The notes under the pieces: generated by a model
What the model saw: the letters and a program-made list of their open reading frames with translations, nothing else
What the model was told of the DNA's origin: nothing
Database searches by the model: none
In this document: piece by piece, positions 35,408 through 42,932 of the stretch
Position numbering within the stretch: the first letter of the stretch is position 1
Layout: every line of letters starts with the position of its first letter
Translations under genes and position numbers: made by a program
NCBI RefSeq assembly: GCF_900114035.1
Contig: NZ_FORP01000001.1
Span: 786,597 to 850,596 of the forward strand
Direction: 5' to 3'
Length of the DNA: 64,000 nt
From: Amycolatopsis sacchari
GTDB taxonomy: Bacteria > Actinomycetota > Actinomycetes > Mycobacteriales > Pseudonocardiaceae

Positions 35408-36750
35408 TCAGGCGCGTGCGCCGTCGCGGACCACGATCTCGCCGCCGATGATGACCGTCCGCACGCGCGGCAGCTCCATCGGGTCGGTCAACACGAGGTC
35501 CGCGACCGCGCCCGGGACGACCCGCCCCCGTCGTGGCGCCACTCCGGGAATGGCGTCGGCGACGTGGGCGGTGGCCATCGCGATCGCGGCGGGGAGGCGC
35601 ACCACACCGGCCTTGCCGGCCCGATCGATCGCGAGGAGGATCGGGTCGTGGTGCCCGCCCGCGTAGTCGGTCGAGATCGTGTCGACGAGCCCCGCCTCGA
35701 ACATCGCGTACAGCAGCTCCGGCCCGTTGGTCAGCCGCCGCGCCCCAAAGGTGTCCAAAGTGGACACATCGATGGTCGCGTCCAGTTCTTTGAGCCGTTC
35801 GGCGTGCTGGAGCGCCTCCCGCAGCTCGAAACTCGAATGGTTCGAATGCCCGGCGATGAGCGGCACACCGGTTTTGGCGATCGCCGCGACCTGCGTCATG
35901 GACGCCGCCGCGTTGTGCACCAGCACGGGGACTTCCGCCCGCCGCGCGTAGTCCGCGGCCTCGGCGAGCCCGTGCAGGGCGATGTCGAAGGCGGGCAGCA
36001 CGATGTCCGAGACCATCTCCCGGACCTCCTCGACGGACAACTTCCCGGTGAGGCCGGCTCCCTCCAGCGCCTCCTCGACCGCGTCCTTGTCGAACGAGGA
36101 GGCCGAGATGTGCCTGCCCAGCACGGCGACCTTGAGCGCGTCCGCCTGCCGGGCGGTGATCGTCACGCCGGTGCGCCTGGCTACCTCGGCCGGGATGTAC
36201 AGGTAGCTCGCTCCCCCGCCGCCGAGGGTGTGCCCGGCGCCGATCTCACCGAGCGCGACGGCCCCGCTTCGACGGCCTGACGCGCGGTGAACGCACGCGC
36301 CTCGCCGGTGAGGCCACCGCCGTCCGCGACCGTCGCCGCTTCCAGGCAGGCCGGGGTGTTGCAGGAGGCCAGTTTGACCGTGAGCGGGTGGTCGTCGTTG
36401 GTCCGCGCGAGCCCCTCGGCGGTGACGAACCCGTCCACGCACAGCACGGTCGTCGTCCCCTCCAGGAGATGCCGGTCGAGGTTGGCCCGCACCTGTTCGG
36501 GCGGCAGGGCCTGGTGACCGCTGGGGAACAGCGGGCCGTAGGCGGTGCCGTGGGTGTGGTTGTTGATCAGGCCGGGAATCGCGAGTTGGCCCGAGGCCTC
36601 GACGAGGGTGACCGTGCCGTAGGTTTCCGCCGGCCTGGTGGGCACGATCTCGCGGACCGTGTCATCCGTGACCACGATGTCGACAGCGTGCCGGGGTTCC
36701 GCGCCGGTGCCGTCGATGAGGTCGCAGCCGTGCAGGACTGTCGTCGCCAC
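35408..36750 (-). pseudogene. Amidohydrolase (enamidase-like) with one-base deletion
   Basis: Two frames join to one protein of about 447 residues. The first (from the GTG at 36750, with AAGGAGG six bases before it) carries L-I-D-G-T-G, then P-G-L-I-N-N-H-T-H-G-T with the metal-binding H-x-H. The second carries G-E-I-G-A-G-H-T-L-G-G-G-G, V-L-V-H-N-A-A-A, G-H-S-N-H-S-S-F-E and D-Y-A-G-G-H-H-D. The break falls at a run of four C at 36262-36265, where one more base would restore the frame (R-Q-A-V-E-A-G joining V-A-L-G-E-I-G). It is either a real frameshift or a sequencing error. The family hydrolyses cyclic amides; enamidase is the closest I can name. Confidence 0.8.
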
Positions 36751-36760
36751 AGGTCCTCCT

Positions 36761-37846
36761 TCAGAATCGTTCGAACCGGAACGGCGCCAGCTCTTCGGAA
36801 CGGTCCTCGCCCAGCACCTCCGCCGCGACGAGGGCACCCGCGTGCAGGCTCAACGTCGCCCCGCTGTGGGAGACGGCGAAGTGGAAGTTCGGCAGCTCAC
36901 GCGCGCGGCCGAGCACCGGCAGGCCGTCAGCGGGGATCGGTCGTACGCCGACGCGTACGCTCTCGACGCTCGCCGCCCGGATTCCCGGGTACAGCGCGCA
37001 CCCGGCCTCGACGACCTTCTCGACCGCGGCCTCGTCCACGGTCGCGCCGTCCGCCGCGTCGTCGAGTTCGTGCGTATGCAGCAACAAGCGCCCGCCGCCG
37101 TCCGGCCGGAGGTGGACGCGCGGAGCGTGCACGACCCGGGCGACGGAGACCGCGACCGGCGAGGTGTAGATGAGCACCCCGCGTGTGTTGTTCATGGGCA
37201 GCTCCAGCCCGGCGAGCGCCGCGACCTGCGCCGCCGCCGGGCCGGCGCAGTTCACCACGGCATCGGCGGGCAGCCGTCGTGCCGAGGCGAGCCGAACCGA
37301 CCGCACCCGGCCGCCGGCCACGTCGATACCGGTGACCGCGTCGTGCCAGCACCGCTCGATGTCTACTGTGGACAGCAGGTGTCCGATGAGCCGAGCCGGT
37401 TCGACCCAGCCTTCGGACGGGAAGTAGGCGATCCCCTCGGCGGGCAGTTCGGCGGGGTTGATGTCGGGTTCGAGGCGAAGCACCTCCGCGCGGGTGAGCC
37501 AGCGGGCTTCGTATCCGTACTCGAGAACCGAATCCACCTTGCGCCGCAGCTGTTCCCGTTCGGTTTCGTCATCGCCCCATTCCAGGTTGCCGCCCTCGTG
37601 GTACCAGTCGCTGCCGGCCACTTCCCCGGCGAGGCGCCGGTGTGCCCGCATCCCGCCGATGCTGAGCTCGTGATACGCCCGCGGCTGCTTGCCGTTGGAG
37701 TTCGTCCAGGAAAAGGTCGCACCCGACGTCCCGGCCGCGGGCGGGCCCGAATCGACGACCGTGACCCGCGCACCGCGCCGCGCCAGTTCGACGCCCACCG
37801 CGGCGCCGTCGATCCCGGCACCGATGACAACGACCTGCTCGGCCAT
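36761..37846 (-). CDS. FAD-dependent oxidoreductase, D-amino-acid oxidase (DAO) fold
   Basis: 361 residues. The N-terminal dinucleotide motif V-V-V-I-G-A-G-I-D-G-A-A-V-G-V-E-L begins at residue 5, followed by V-V-D-S-G-P-P and G-T-S-G-A-T-F-S-W-T-N. The C-terminus has V-R-V-G-V-R-P-I-P-A-D-G-L-P-V-L-G and F-A-V-S-H-S-G-A-T-L. This matches DAO-fold amine/amino-acid dehydrogenases. A GAGGGA site precedes the ATG. It is the first gene of the operon with the amidohydrolase (10-bp gap), LacI and MFS genes, and may oxidise the amine released by the amidohydrolase (inference). Confidence 0.92.
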   Translation of the reverse strand: MAEQVVVIGAGIDGAAVGVELARRGARVTVVDSGPPAAGTSGATFSWTNSNGKQPRAYHELSIGGMRAHRRLAGEVAGSDWYHEGGNLEWGDDETEREQLRRKVDSVLEYGYEARWLTRAEVLRLEPDINPAELPAEGIAYFPSEGWVEPARLIGHLLSTVDIERCWHDAVTGIDVAGGRVRSVRLASARRLPADAVVNCAGPAAAQVAALAGLELPMNNTRGVLIYTSPVAVSVARVVHAPRVHLRPDGGGRLLLHTHELDDAADGATVDEAAVEKVVEAGCALYPGIRAASVESVRVGVRPIPADGLPVLGRARELPNFHFAVSHSGATLSLHAGALVAAEVLGEDRSEELAPFRFERF

Positions 37847-37870
37847 GAGCCGATTCCCTCTCTTCAGCGG

Positions 37871-37901
37871 CATGTAACTAGTTACAGTAGCTAGTTACAT
37901 G
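37871..37901. promoter_or_regulatory. Tandem palindromic operator upstream of the FAD-oxidase operon
   Basis: CATGTAACTAG (37871-37881) and CTAGTTACATG (37891-37901) form a perfect inverted repeat. Within it, GTAACTAGTTAC (37874-37885) is itself a palindrome, followed one base later by the near-copy GTAGCTAGTTAC. It begins 25 bp from the FAD-oxidase ATG. The form resembles GntR- or TetR-type operators more than LacI ones. It is unusually AT-rich for this genome. Confidence 0.65.
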
Positions 37902-38134
37902 ACTAGAGCACGGGACCTCACGGCCCGTCAAGGTCGGCCTTCCAGCACTTGCCCTGGCCGCGGGAGCCGCCGGGCGACGAGATCGCGAGCCGCGCTGGAA
38001 TGTGGCGGCATGGCGCAGTACTGGCTGAAGCGAGTGGCAAACACAGGTCGACGCCCGCGAAGGAGGACCTCAAGGGCGCATCTTCACAACCCGAGCGACA
38101 TTTCGCAGCCCCGCCGCCCAGGGCCAAGGCGGCG
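37902..38134. other. Intergenic DNA between the operator and the alcohol dehydrogenase
   Basis: A plus-strand frame beginning at the operator (M-T-R-A-R-D-L-T-A-R-Q, ATG at 37899) starts like a regulator but loses any resemblance after about ten codons. It may be the relic of a regulator gene that once used the operator. I see nothing else. Confidence 0.35.
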
Positions 38135-39247
38135 TCACCCCATTCGCAGCACTCCGCGGATGTTGCGGCCCGCACGCAGGTCGCGGTAGCCCTGGTTGAT
38201 CTCGTCGAGCGGGTACTCCCGGGTGATCATCCCATCGAGGTCGAGGCGGCCGTCGCGGTAGGACTCGATCAGCGCCGGGATGTCGCGCCGGGCGTTGACC
38301 GAGCCGAAGATCGCGCCGACGATCCGCTTCTCCATCTGGATCAAATCATTCATGCTCAGCCTGACGTCGATCTCGTCGGCCGGGTGGATGTTCGTCACCA
38401 CCACCCGGCCGCGCTTGGCCGCCAGCCTCATCACGTCCGCCATCAGCCCACCGCGGCCGACGCCCATGGTCAGCACCACCACGTCGCACATCCGGCCCCA
38501 CGTGACGTCCTGGATCACGTCGAACGCCTCCGCCACACCCGCGGCGGTGTGGGTCGCTCCGAAGCCGAGCGCCTTCTCACGCTTCCACTCCACCGGATCG
38601 ATCGCGAAGATCCGCCGCGCGCCGGCGTTCCTGGCGCCCTGCACCGCGGCCGAGCCCAGCCCGCCGACGCCGACCACCGCCACATCGTCCCCGAGCTTCG
38701 CCTCGCCCGCGTACACCGCGCTCCCCCAGCCGGTCGGCACCCCGCAGCTGAGGACGCACAGCTTCTCCAGCGGCAGCGAACTGTCCACTTTGATCAGTGA
38801 CATCTCGTTGACCACGGTGTGCTCGGCGAACGCGCCGAGGAAGCAGTTGATCGCCAGGTCCTCGCCGCCGAGGTGGTGACGTGCCGTGTGGTCGGACAGC
38901 TGCCGCCCCGCGCCGATGTGCATCACCAGGTCGCACAGGTTGTGCCGGCCCACCGAGCACGACGGGCACCGCCCGCAGCTGGGCAGCGACGAGAACACGA
39001 CGTGGTCCCCCGGCGCCACCGACGTCACCCCCGGCCCGGTCTCCTCGACGACGCCGGCCCCCTCGTGCCCGCCGATCATCGGCGCGGTGAACGGGACGTC
39101 CCCCGTCGCGTGGTGGTCCTCGGAGTGGCACATCCCGGCGGCGACGATCCGCACCAGCACCTCACCCGCCCGCGGCGGGTCCAGGTCGATCGTCTCCACC
39201 TTCCAGTCGGTCCTGGCCTCCCACAGCACTGCCGCTCGCGTACGCAT
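38135..39247 (-). CDS. Zinc alcohol dehydrogenase, NDMA-dependent (mycofactocin) type
   Basis: 370 residues. Catalytic zinc ligands are visible in G-M-C-H-S-E and G-G-H-E-G-A-G, and structural zinc ligands in C-G-R-C-P-S-C-S-V-G-R-H-N-L-C. The NAD loop is G-V-G-G-L-G. The D-H-H-A-T-G-D and A-F-A-E-H-T-V-V-N sequences and the overall length fit the NDMA-dependent class III-like dehydrogenases, whose bound NADH is re-oxidised through mycofactocin. A GAGGTGAGC site precedes the ATG. It is the last gene of the long catabolic operon. Confidence 0.92.
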   Translation of the reverse strand: MRTRAAVLWEARTDWKVETIDLDPPRAGEVLVRIVAAGMCHSEDHHATGDVPFTAPMIGGHEGAGVVEETGPGVTSVAPGDHVVFSSLPSCGRCPSCSVGRHNLCDLVMHIGAGRQLSDHTARHHLGGEDLAINCFLGAFAEHTVVNEMSLIKVDSSLPLEKLCVLSCGVPTGWGSAVYAGEAKLGDDVAVVGVGGLGSAAVQGARNAGARRIFAIDPVEWKREKALGFGATHTAAGVAEAFDVIQDVTWGRMCDVVVLTMGVGRGGLMADVMRLAAKRGRVVVTNIHPADEIDVRLSMNDLIQMEKRIVGAIFGSVNARRDIPALIESYRDGRLDLDGMITREYPLDEINQGYRDLRAGRNIRGVLRMG

Positions 39248-39254
39248 GCTCACC

Positions 39255-40085
39255 TCAGCATTTCAGCGCGTTGCCGGCGTCCACCGGCAACGTCACGCCC
39301 GTGATGTACCGCGCCTGCTCCGACGCGAGCCAGACGACGGCGTTGCTCACGTCGCCCGGCTCGATCCACGGCACCGGCAGCAGGTTCTTCTCCTGGAACG
39401 GCGCCTTGATGTCCTCCCGCCCCGGCGCGGCCAGGTCCGGGCGCAGCATCCGGTACAGGTTGTCGTTGTGGATCATCGGTGTGTCCACCGACGTCGGGCA
39501 GATCGCGTTGCAGCGGATGGAGTGCGGGGCGAGCTCGTAGGCGAGCGTCCGGTTCAGGCTGAGCAGCGCCGCCTTCGCCGCCGAGTAGTCGGCGAAGTGC
39601 GAACCGGAGATGAGCGCGGCCCCGGAGCTGGTGAGCACGATCGACCCGCCCGGCCCCCGTTCGAGCAGGTGCGGGATCGCCGCCTTGACCGTGTGGAACA
39701 CCCCGGTGAGGTTGACGTCCACGACGTCCCGCCACTGCCCCGGGTCGATCTCCCAGGTCAGCGCGCCCGGCGGGAAGATCCCCGCGTTGGCGCACACGAT
39801 GTCCACCCCGCCGAGTTCCGCGGCCCCTTCGGCGACGGCCGCGTCCAGGGCGGCGAAGTCCCGGACGTCGGCCTGCCGCGCGACGATGCGGCGGCCCTCC
39901 TTCTCCACCAGCCGCACGGTCTCGGCGAGGTCGTCGGCGCCGGCCTGCTCGTAGGTCATCCACGGCGGCGTGGTGAGCGCGTCGACGGCGATGACGTCGG
40001 CGCCCTCCTGCGCCAGCCGCACCGCGTGCGAACGGCCCTGCCCGCGCGCGGCGCCGGTGATCAGCGCGACCTTCCCTGACAGCAT
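39255..40085 (-). CDS. Mycofactocin-coupled SDR oxidoreductase
   Basis: 276 residues. It has T-G-A-A-R-G-Q-G-R-S-H-A-V-R-L-A, the characteristic loop of the mycofactocin-coupled SDR family, then A-D-V-R-D, C-A-N-A-G-I and D-Y-S-A-A-K with catalytic Tyr and Lys. The extended loop after V-D-A-L-T-T is also typical. Such enzymes keep NAD bound and need mycofactocin for turnover; no mft genes are in the window, so they must be elsewhere. It lies between the alcohol and aldehyde dehydrogenase genes with gaps of 3 and 7 bp. Confidence 0.92.
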   Translation of the reverse strand: MLSGKVALITGAARGQGRSHAVRLAQEGADVIAVDALTTPPWMTYEQAGADDLAETVRLVEKEGRRIVARQADVRDFAALDAAVAEGAAELGGVDIVCANAGIFPPGALTWEIDPGQWRDVVDVNLTGVFHTVKAAIPHLLERGPGGSIVLTSSGAALISGSHFADYSAAKAALLSLNRTLAYELAPHSIRCNAICPTSVDTPMIHNDNLYRMLRPDLAAPGREDIKAPFQEKNLLPVPWIEPGDVSNAVVWLASEQARYITGVTLPVDAGNALKC

Positions 40086-40088
40086 GTC

Positions 40089-41480
40089 CTATCCCTTCAC
40101 CCGGTACAGCACCTTGGACTCGGTGAACGCGAGCAGCCCCGGCACGCCCGATTCGACGCCGAGCCCGCTGTGCTTCCAGCCGCCGAACGGCACCGCGGGG
40201 TGCGGCAGCGCGTGGGTGTTGAGCCACGCCGTGCCGCATTCCAGCCGTTCCGCGACCGCGGCGGCCCGTTCCGGGTCGGCGCTCCACACCGACCCGTCGA
40301 GGCCGTAGTGCGTCGCATTGGCCCGGCGGATCGCGTCCTCGACGTCGTCGTAGGCGAGCACCGGCAGCGCCGGGCCGAACTGCTCCTCGTCGACCAGCCG
40401 GACCCCGTCGTCGATGTCGCGCAGGATCGTGGGCTGGAAGAAGTAGCCCTCGCGGTCCAGCGGGCCGCCTCCGGTCACCGCGGTCGCGCCGCGGGCGAGC
40501 GCGTCCGCGACCAGTTCCGACACGCGTTCGAACTGCGGGCGAGTGGTGAGCGGGCCGAGCCGGGTCCCTTCGGCGGTGCCGTCCCCCACCACGACCGAGC
40601 GCGCCCGGTCCGCGAGGGCGTCCACCACCACGTCGTGCAGGCGGCGGGGCACGTAGACCCGTTTGATGGCGGCGCACACCTGCCCGGAGTTGAGGAACGC
40701 GCCCCAGAACAGCCGGTCGGCCAGCGCGTCCACGTCGAAGTCGTCGAGCAGGATCGCCGCGTCGTTGCCGCCGAGCTCGAGCGTCACGCGCTTGAGGTCG
40801 TCCGCCGCGGCCGCCGCGACCTTCCGGCCCGTGGCGACCGAACCGGTGAAGGAGATCTTGCGCGGCACCGGGTGCGCGGTCAGGCGCGCGCCGAGCGGGT
40901 CGCTGCCGCTGACGACGTTGAGCACCCCCGGCGGCAGCACGTCCCGCAGCACCCCGCCGAGGTGCAAAGTGGACAGTGGCGTGAACGGGGAGGGCTTGAG
41001 CACCACCGTGTTGCCGGTCAGCAGTGCCGGCCCGAGCTTGAGCCCCGCGATCGCGACCGGGAAGTTCCACGGGGTGATCGCCGCGACCACCCCGAACGGC
41101 TGGTGCAGCAGTTCGACGCGCGCCTGGTCGTCGTCGGCCAGCACCTCGCGCGGCACCTCGAGGTCCGCGACGAACCGCAGGCCCGCGACGGTGCCCTGGA
41201 CCTCCAGGCGGGCGTCGGCGAGCGGTTTGCCCTGTTCGGCGGTGATCAGCGCGGCCAGCTCGTCAGCCGCGTCCTCGACGCGCTTCGCCGCCGCCCGCAG
41301 CAGATCACGCCGCGCGCCCTCGTCCGACCGCCAGGCCGGGAACGCGTCCGACGCCGCGCGCAGCGCCTCGTCGAGTTGCTCCGGCGAGCACTCGGGCGCC
41401 TGGGCGAACACCCGTCCCGTCGCGGGGTTCTCGACCCCGAACGTGCCCGCGCCTTCGACGGCGCGGCCGCCGATCGTCAT
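40089..41480 (-). CDS. NAD(P)-dependent aldehyde dehydrogenase
   Basis: 463 residues. The catalytic Cys loop N-S-G-Q-V-C and the Glu motif L-E-L-G-G-N-D are present. I-T-P-W-N-F-P, K-P-S-P-F-T-P and F-T-G-S-V-A-T-G match the cofactor site. It oxidises an aldehyde to the acid, the next logical step after the two alcohol dehydrogenases. The ATG at 41480 overlaps the livF stop (ATGA); an in-frame GTG at 41489 is a less likely start. Confidence 0.94.
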   Translation of the reverse strand: MTIGGRAVEGAGTFGVENPATGRVFAQAPECSPEQLDEALRAASDAFPAWRSDEGARRDLLRAAAKRVEDAADELAALITAEQGKPLADARLEVQGTVAGLRFVADLEVPREVLADDDQARVELLHQPFGVVAAITPWNFPVAIAGLKLGPALLTGNTVVLKPSPFTPLSTLHLGGVLRDVLPPGVLNVVSGSDPLGARLTAHPVPRKISFTGSVATGRKVAAAAADDLKRVTLELGGNDAAILLDDFDVDALADRLFWGAFLNSGQVCAAIKRVYVPRRLHDVVVDALADRARSVVVGDGTAEGTRLGPLTTRPQFERVSELVADALARGATAVTGGGPLDREGYFFQPTILRDIDDGVRLVDEEQFGPALPVLAYDDVEDAIRRANATHYGLDGSVWSADPERAAAVAERLECGTAWLNTHALPHPAVPFGGWKHSGLGVESGVPGLLAFTESKVLYRVKG

Positions 41481-42220
41481 CGTCTCCACAGTTGTCCTCC
41501 CAGTCCGGCGGCCCTGCCGCGGATGACGCCCCGCGTGCCGAAGAACCGCGCCACCAGTTCCGGCTTGTCCAGCAGGTCCGTGCCCTCATCGGCGATGCGC
41601 CCGCCTTCGACCACGTAACCCCGTTCGGCCGCCGCGAGTGCGACGGTCGCGTTCTGCTCCACCACCAGCACGCCGATCCCGGTGCCGGCGAGCAGCCGGA
41701 TGCGCTCGAAGATCGAGTCGACGACCAGCGGGGCCAGCCCGAGCGACGGCTCGTCGAGCAGCAGGTACCGCGGCGCGGCCAGCAGGCCCCGGCCGAGCGC
41801 GACCATCTGCTGCTGCCCGCCGGAAAGCAGCCCGGCGGGGCGGGCGCGGACCTCGGTGAGCGCGGGGAACAGCTCCCACACCAGGTCCCAGTTGCTCCCG
41901 TCGCGGCCGGTCCACGCGCCCAGCGCGAGGTTCTCCTCGACGCTGAGACTGCCGAAGATCTGCCGTCCCTCGGGCACCATCACGATCCGCGGGCCCCGCA
42001 CCCGGGCGGAGCAGCTCAGCTCCGTCACGTCGCGGCCGTCGGCGACGACCCGGCCCCGCCGGGGCCGCAGCAGCCCGGTGAGCGTCTTGAGCAGCGTGGT
42101 CTTGCCCGCGCCGTTCGCCCCGACGAGTGCCGTGACGGTGCCCGGCTCGACGATGACGTCGATCCCGGTGAGCACGTCGCCCGTGCCGTAACCGGCGCAG
42201 ACGCCTTCAGCCCGCAACAC
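41477..42220 (-). CDS. livF: Branched-chain-type ABC transporter ATPase, LivF-like
   Basis: 247 residues. Walker A is G-A-N-G-A-G-K-T-T, the signature L-L-S-G-G-Q-Q-Q-M, and Walker B Y-L-L-L-D-E-P-S-L-G-L. The short length without extra domain and the R-L-L-A-G-T-G end fit LivF of the HAAT family. The start is a GTG inside the end of livG (14-bp overlap), so it is translationally coupled. In this context the importer probably serves the catabolic enzymes rather than amino acids. Confidence 0.94.
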   Translation of the reverse strand: MLRAEGVCAGYGTGDVLTGIDVIVEPGTVTALVGANGAGKTTLLKTLTGLLRPRRGRVVADGRDVTELSCSARVRGPRIVMVPEGRQIFGSLSVEENLALGAWTGRDGSNWDLVWELFPALTEVRARPAGLLSGGQQQMVALGRGLLAAPRYLLLDEPSLGLAPLVVDSIFERIRLLAGTGIGVLVVEQNATVALAAAERGYVVEGGRIADEGTDLLDKPELVARFFGTRGVIRGRAAGLGGQLWRR

Positions 42221-42932
42221 GCTGACCTCCCAGGTACGCCTGACGGACGGCCGCGTCGGCCTGCACCTGCTCCGGTGATCCCGTCGCGATGACCTTGCCC
42301 GCGTCGAGCACGACGATGCGCTCGCAGACCCCCATCACCAGCCGCAGGTTGTGCTCGACGAGCAGCACGGTCAGGCCGGCGTCGCGGGCCGCGACGAGCG
42401 TGTCGGCCAGCCGCTGCGTCTCGTGCTCGGACAGCCCGGCGGCGGGTTCGTCGAGCAGGATCACCTTGGGCCGGGCCAGCAGCAGCCGCGCCAGTTCGAG
42501 GATCTTCTGCGCGCCCGACGACAGGTCCGCCGCGCGGTCCCGGGCTCGAGCGCCCAGCCCGAACACGTCGAGCAGCTCGCGCGCCCGCTCGGTCGCCCCG
42601 TCCCGCTGCCGCCCGCAGTCGGCGCCGACGAGCACGTTGTCGAGCACGTCGAGGTTCGGGAAGACCCGCGCCGACTGGAAGGTGCGCACGATGCCGAGGC
42701 GGGCGATCCGGTGCGGCTGCCGGGTTTCCACGGGGCGGCCGTCGAGCAGCAGTTCGCCCGCGTCGGGCCGGTCGACGCCGGTGAGCAGGTTCAGCACGGT
42801 GGTCTTGCCCGCGCCGTTCGGGCCGACGAGCCCCGTGATCCGGCCCGCGGCGGCGGCGAACGACACGCCGTCGACCGCGCGCACCCCGCCGTAGGACTTC
42901 GCGAGCCCGCGGACCTCAAGGCCGTGCGGCAT
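42207..42932 (-). CDS. livG: Branched-chain-type ABC transporter ATPase, LivG-like
   Basis: 241 residues. Walker A is G-P-N-G-A-G-K-T-T and Walker B V-I-L-L-D-E-P-A-A-G-L. The signature is slightly unusual, L-S-S-G-A-Q-K-I-L-E, with Ala for the second Gly, as in many LivG proteins of actinobacteria. F-Q-S-A-R-V-F-P-N-L is a LivG-type Q-loop. The ATG overlaps the end of the permease gene by 17 bp. Confidence 0.94.
   Translation of the reverse strand: MPHGLEVRGLAKSYGGVRAVDGVSFAAAAGRITGLVGPNGAGKTTVLNLLTGVDRPDAGELLLDGRPVETRQPHRIARLGIVRTFQSARVFPNLDVLDNVLVGADCGRQRDGATERARELLDVFGLGARARDRAADLSSGAQKILELARLLLARPKVILLDEPAAGLSEHETQRLADTLVAARDAGLTVLLVEHNLRLVMGVCERIVVLDAGKVIATGSPEQVQADAAVRQAYLGGQRVAG

Noticed and set aside
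37899..38189. Short plus-strand frame starting at the tandem operator
   Set aside because: Only the first ten or so codons look like a regulator; the rest is compositionally poor. Kept as a possible relic, not as a gene.
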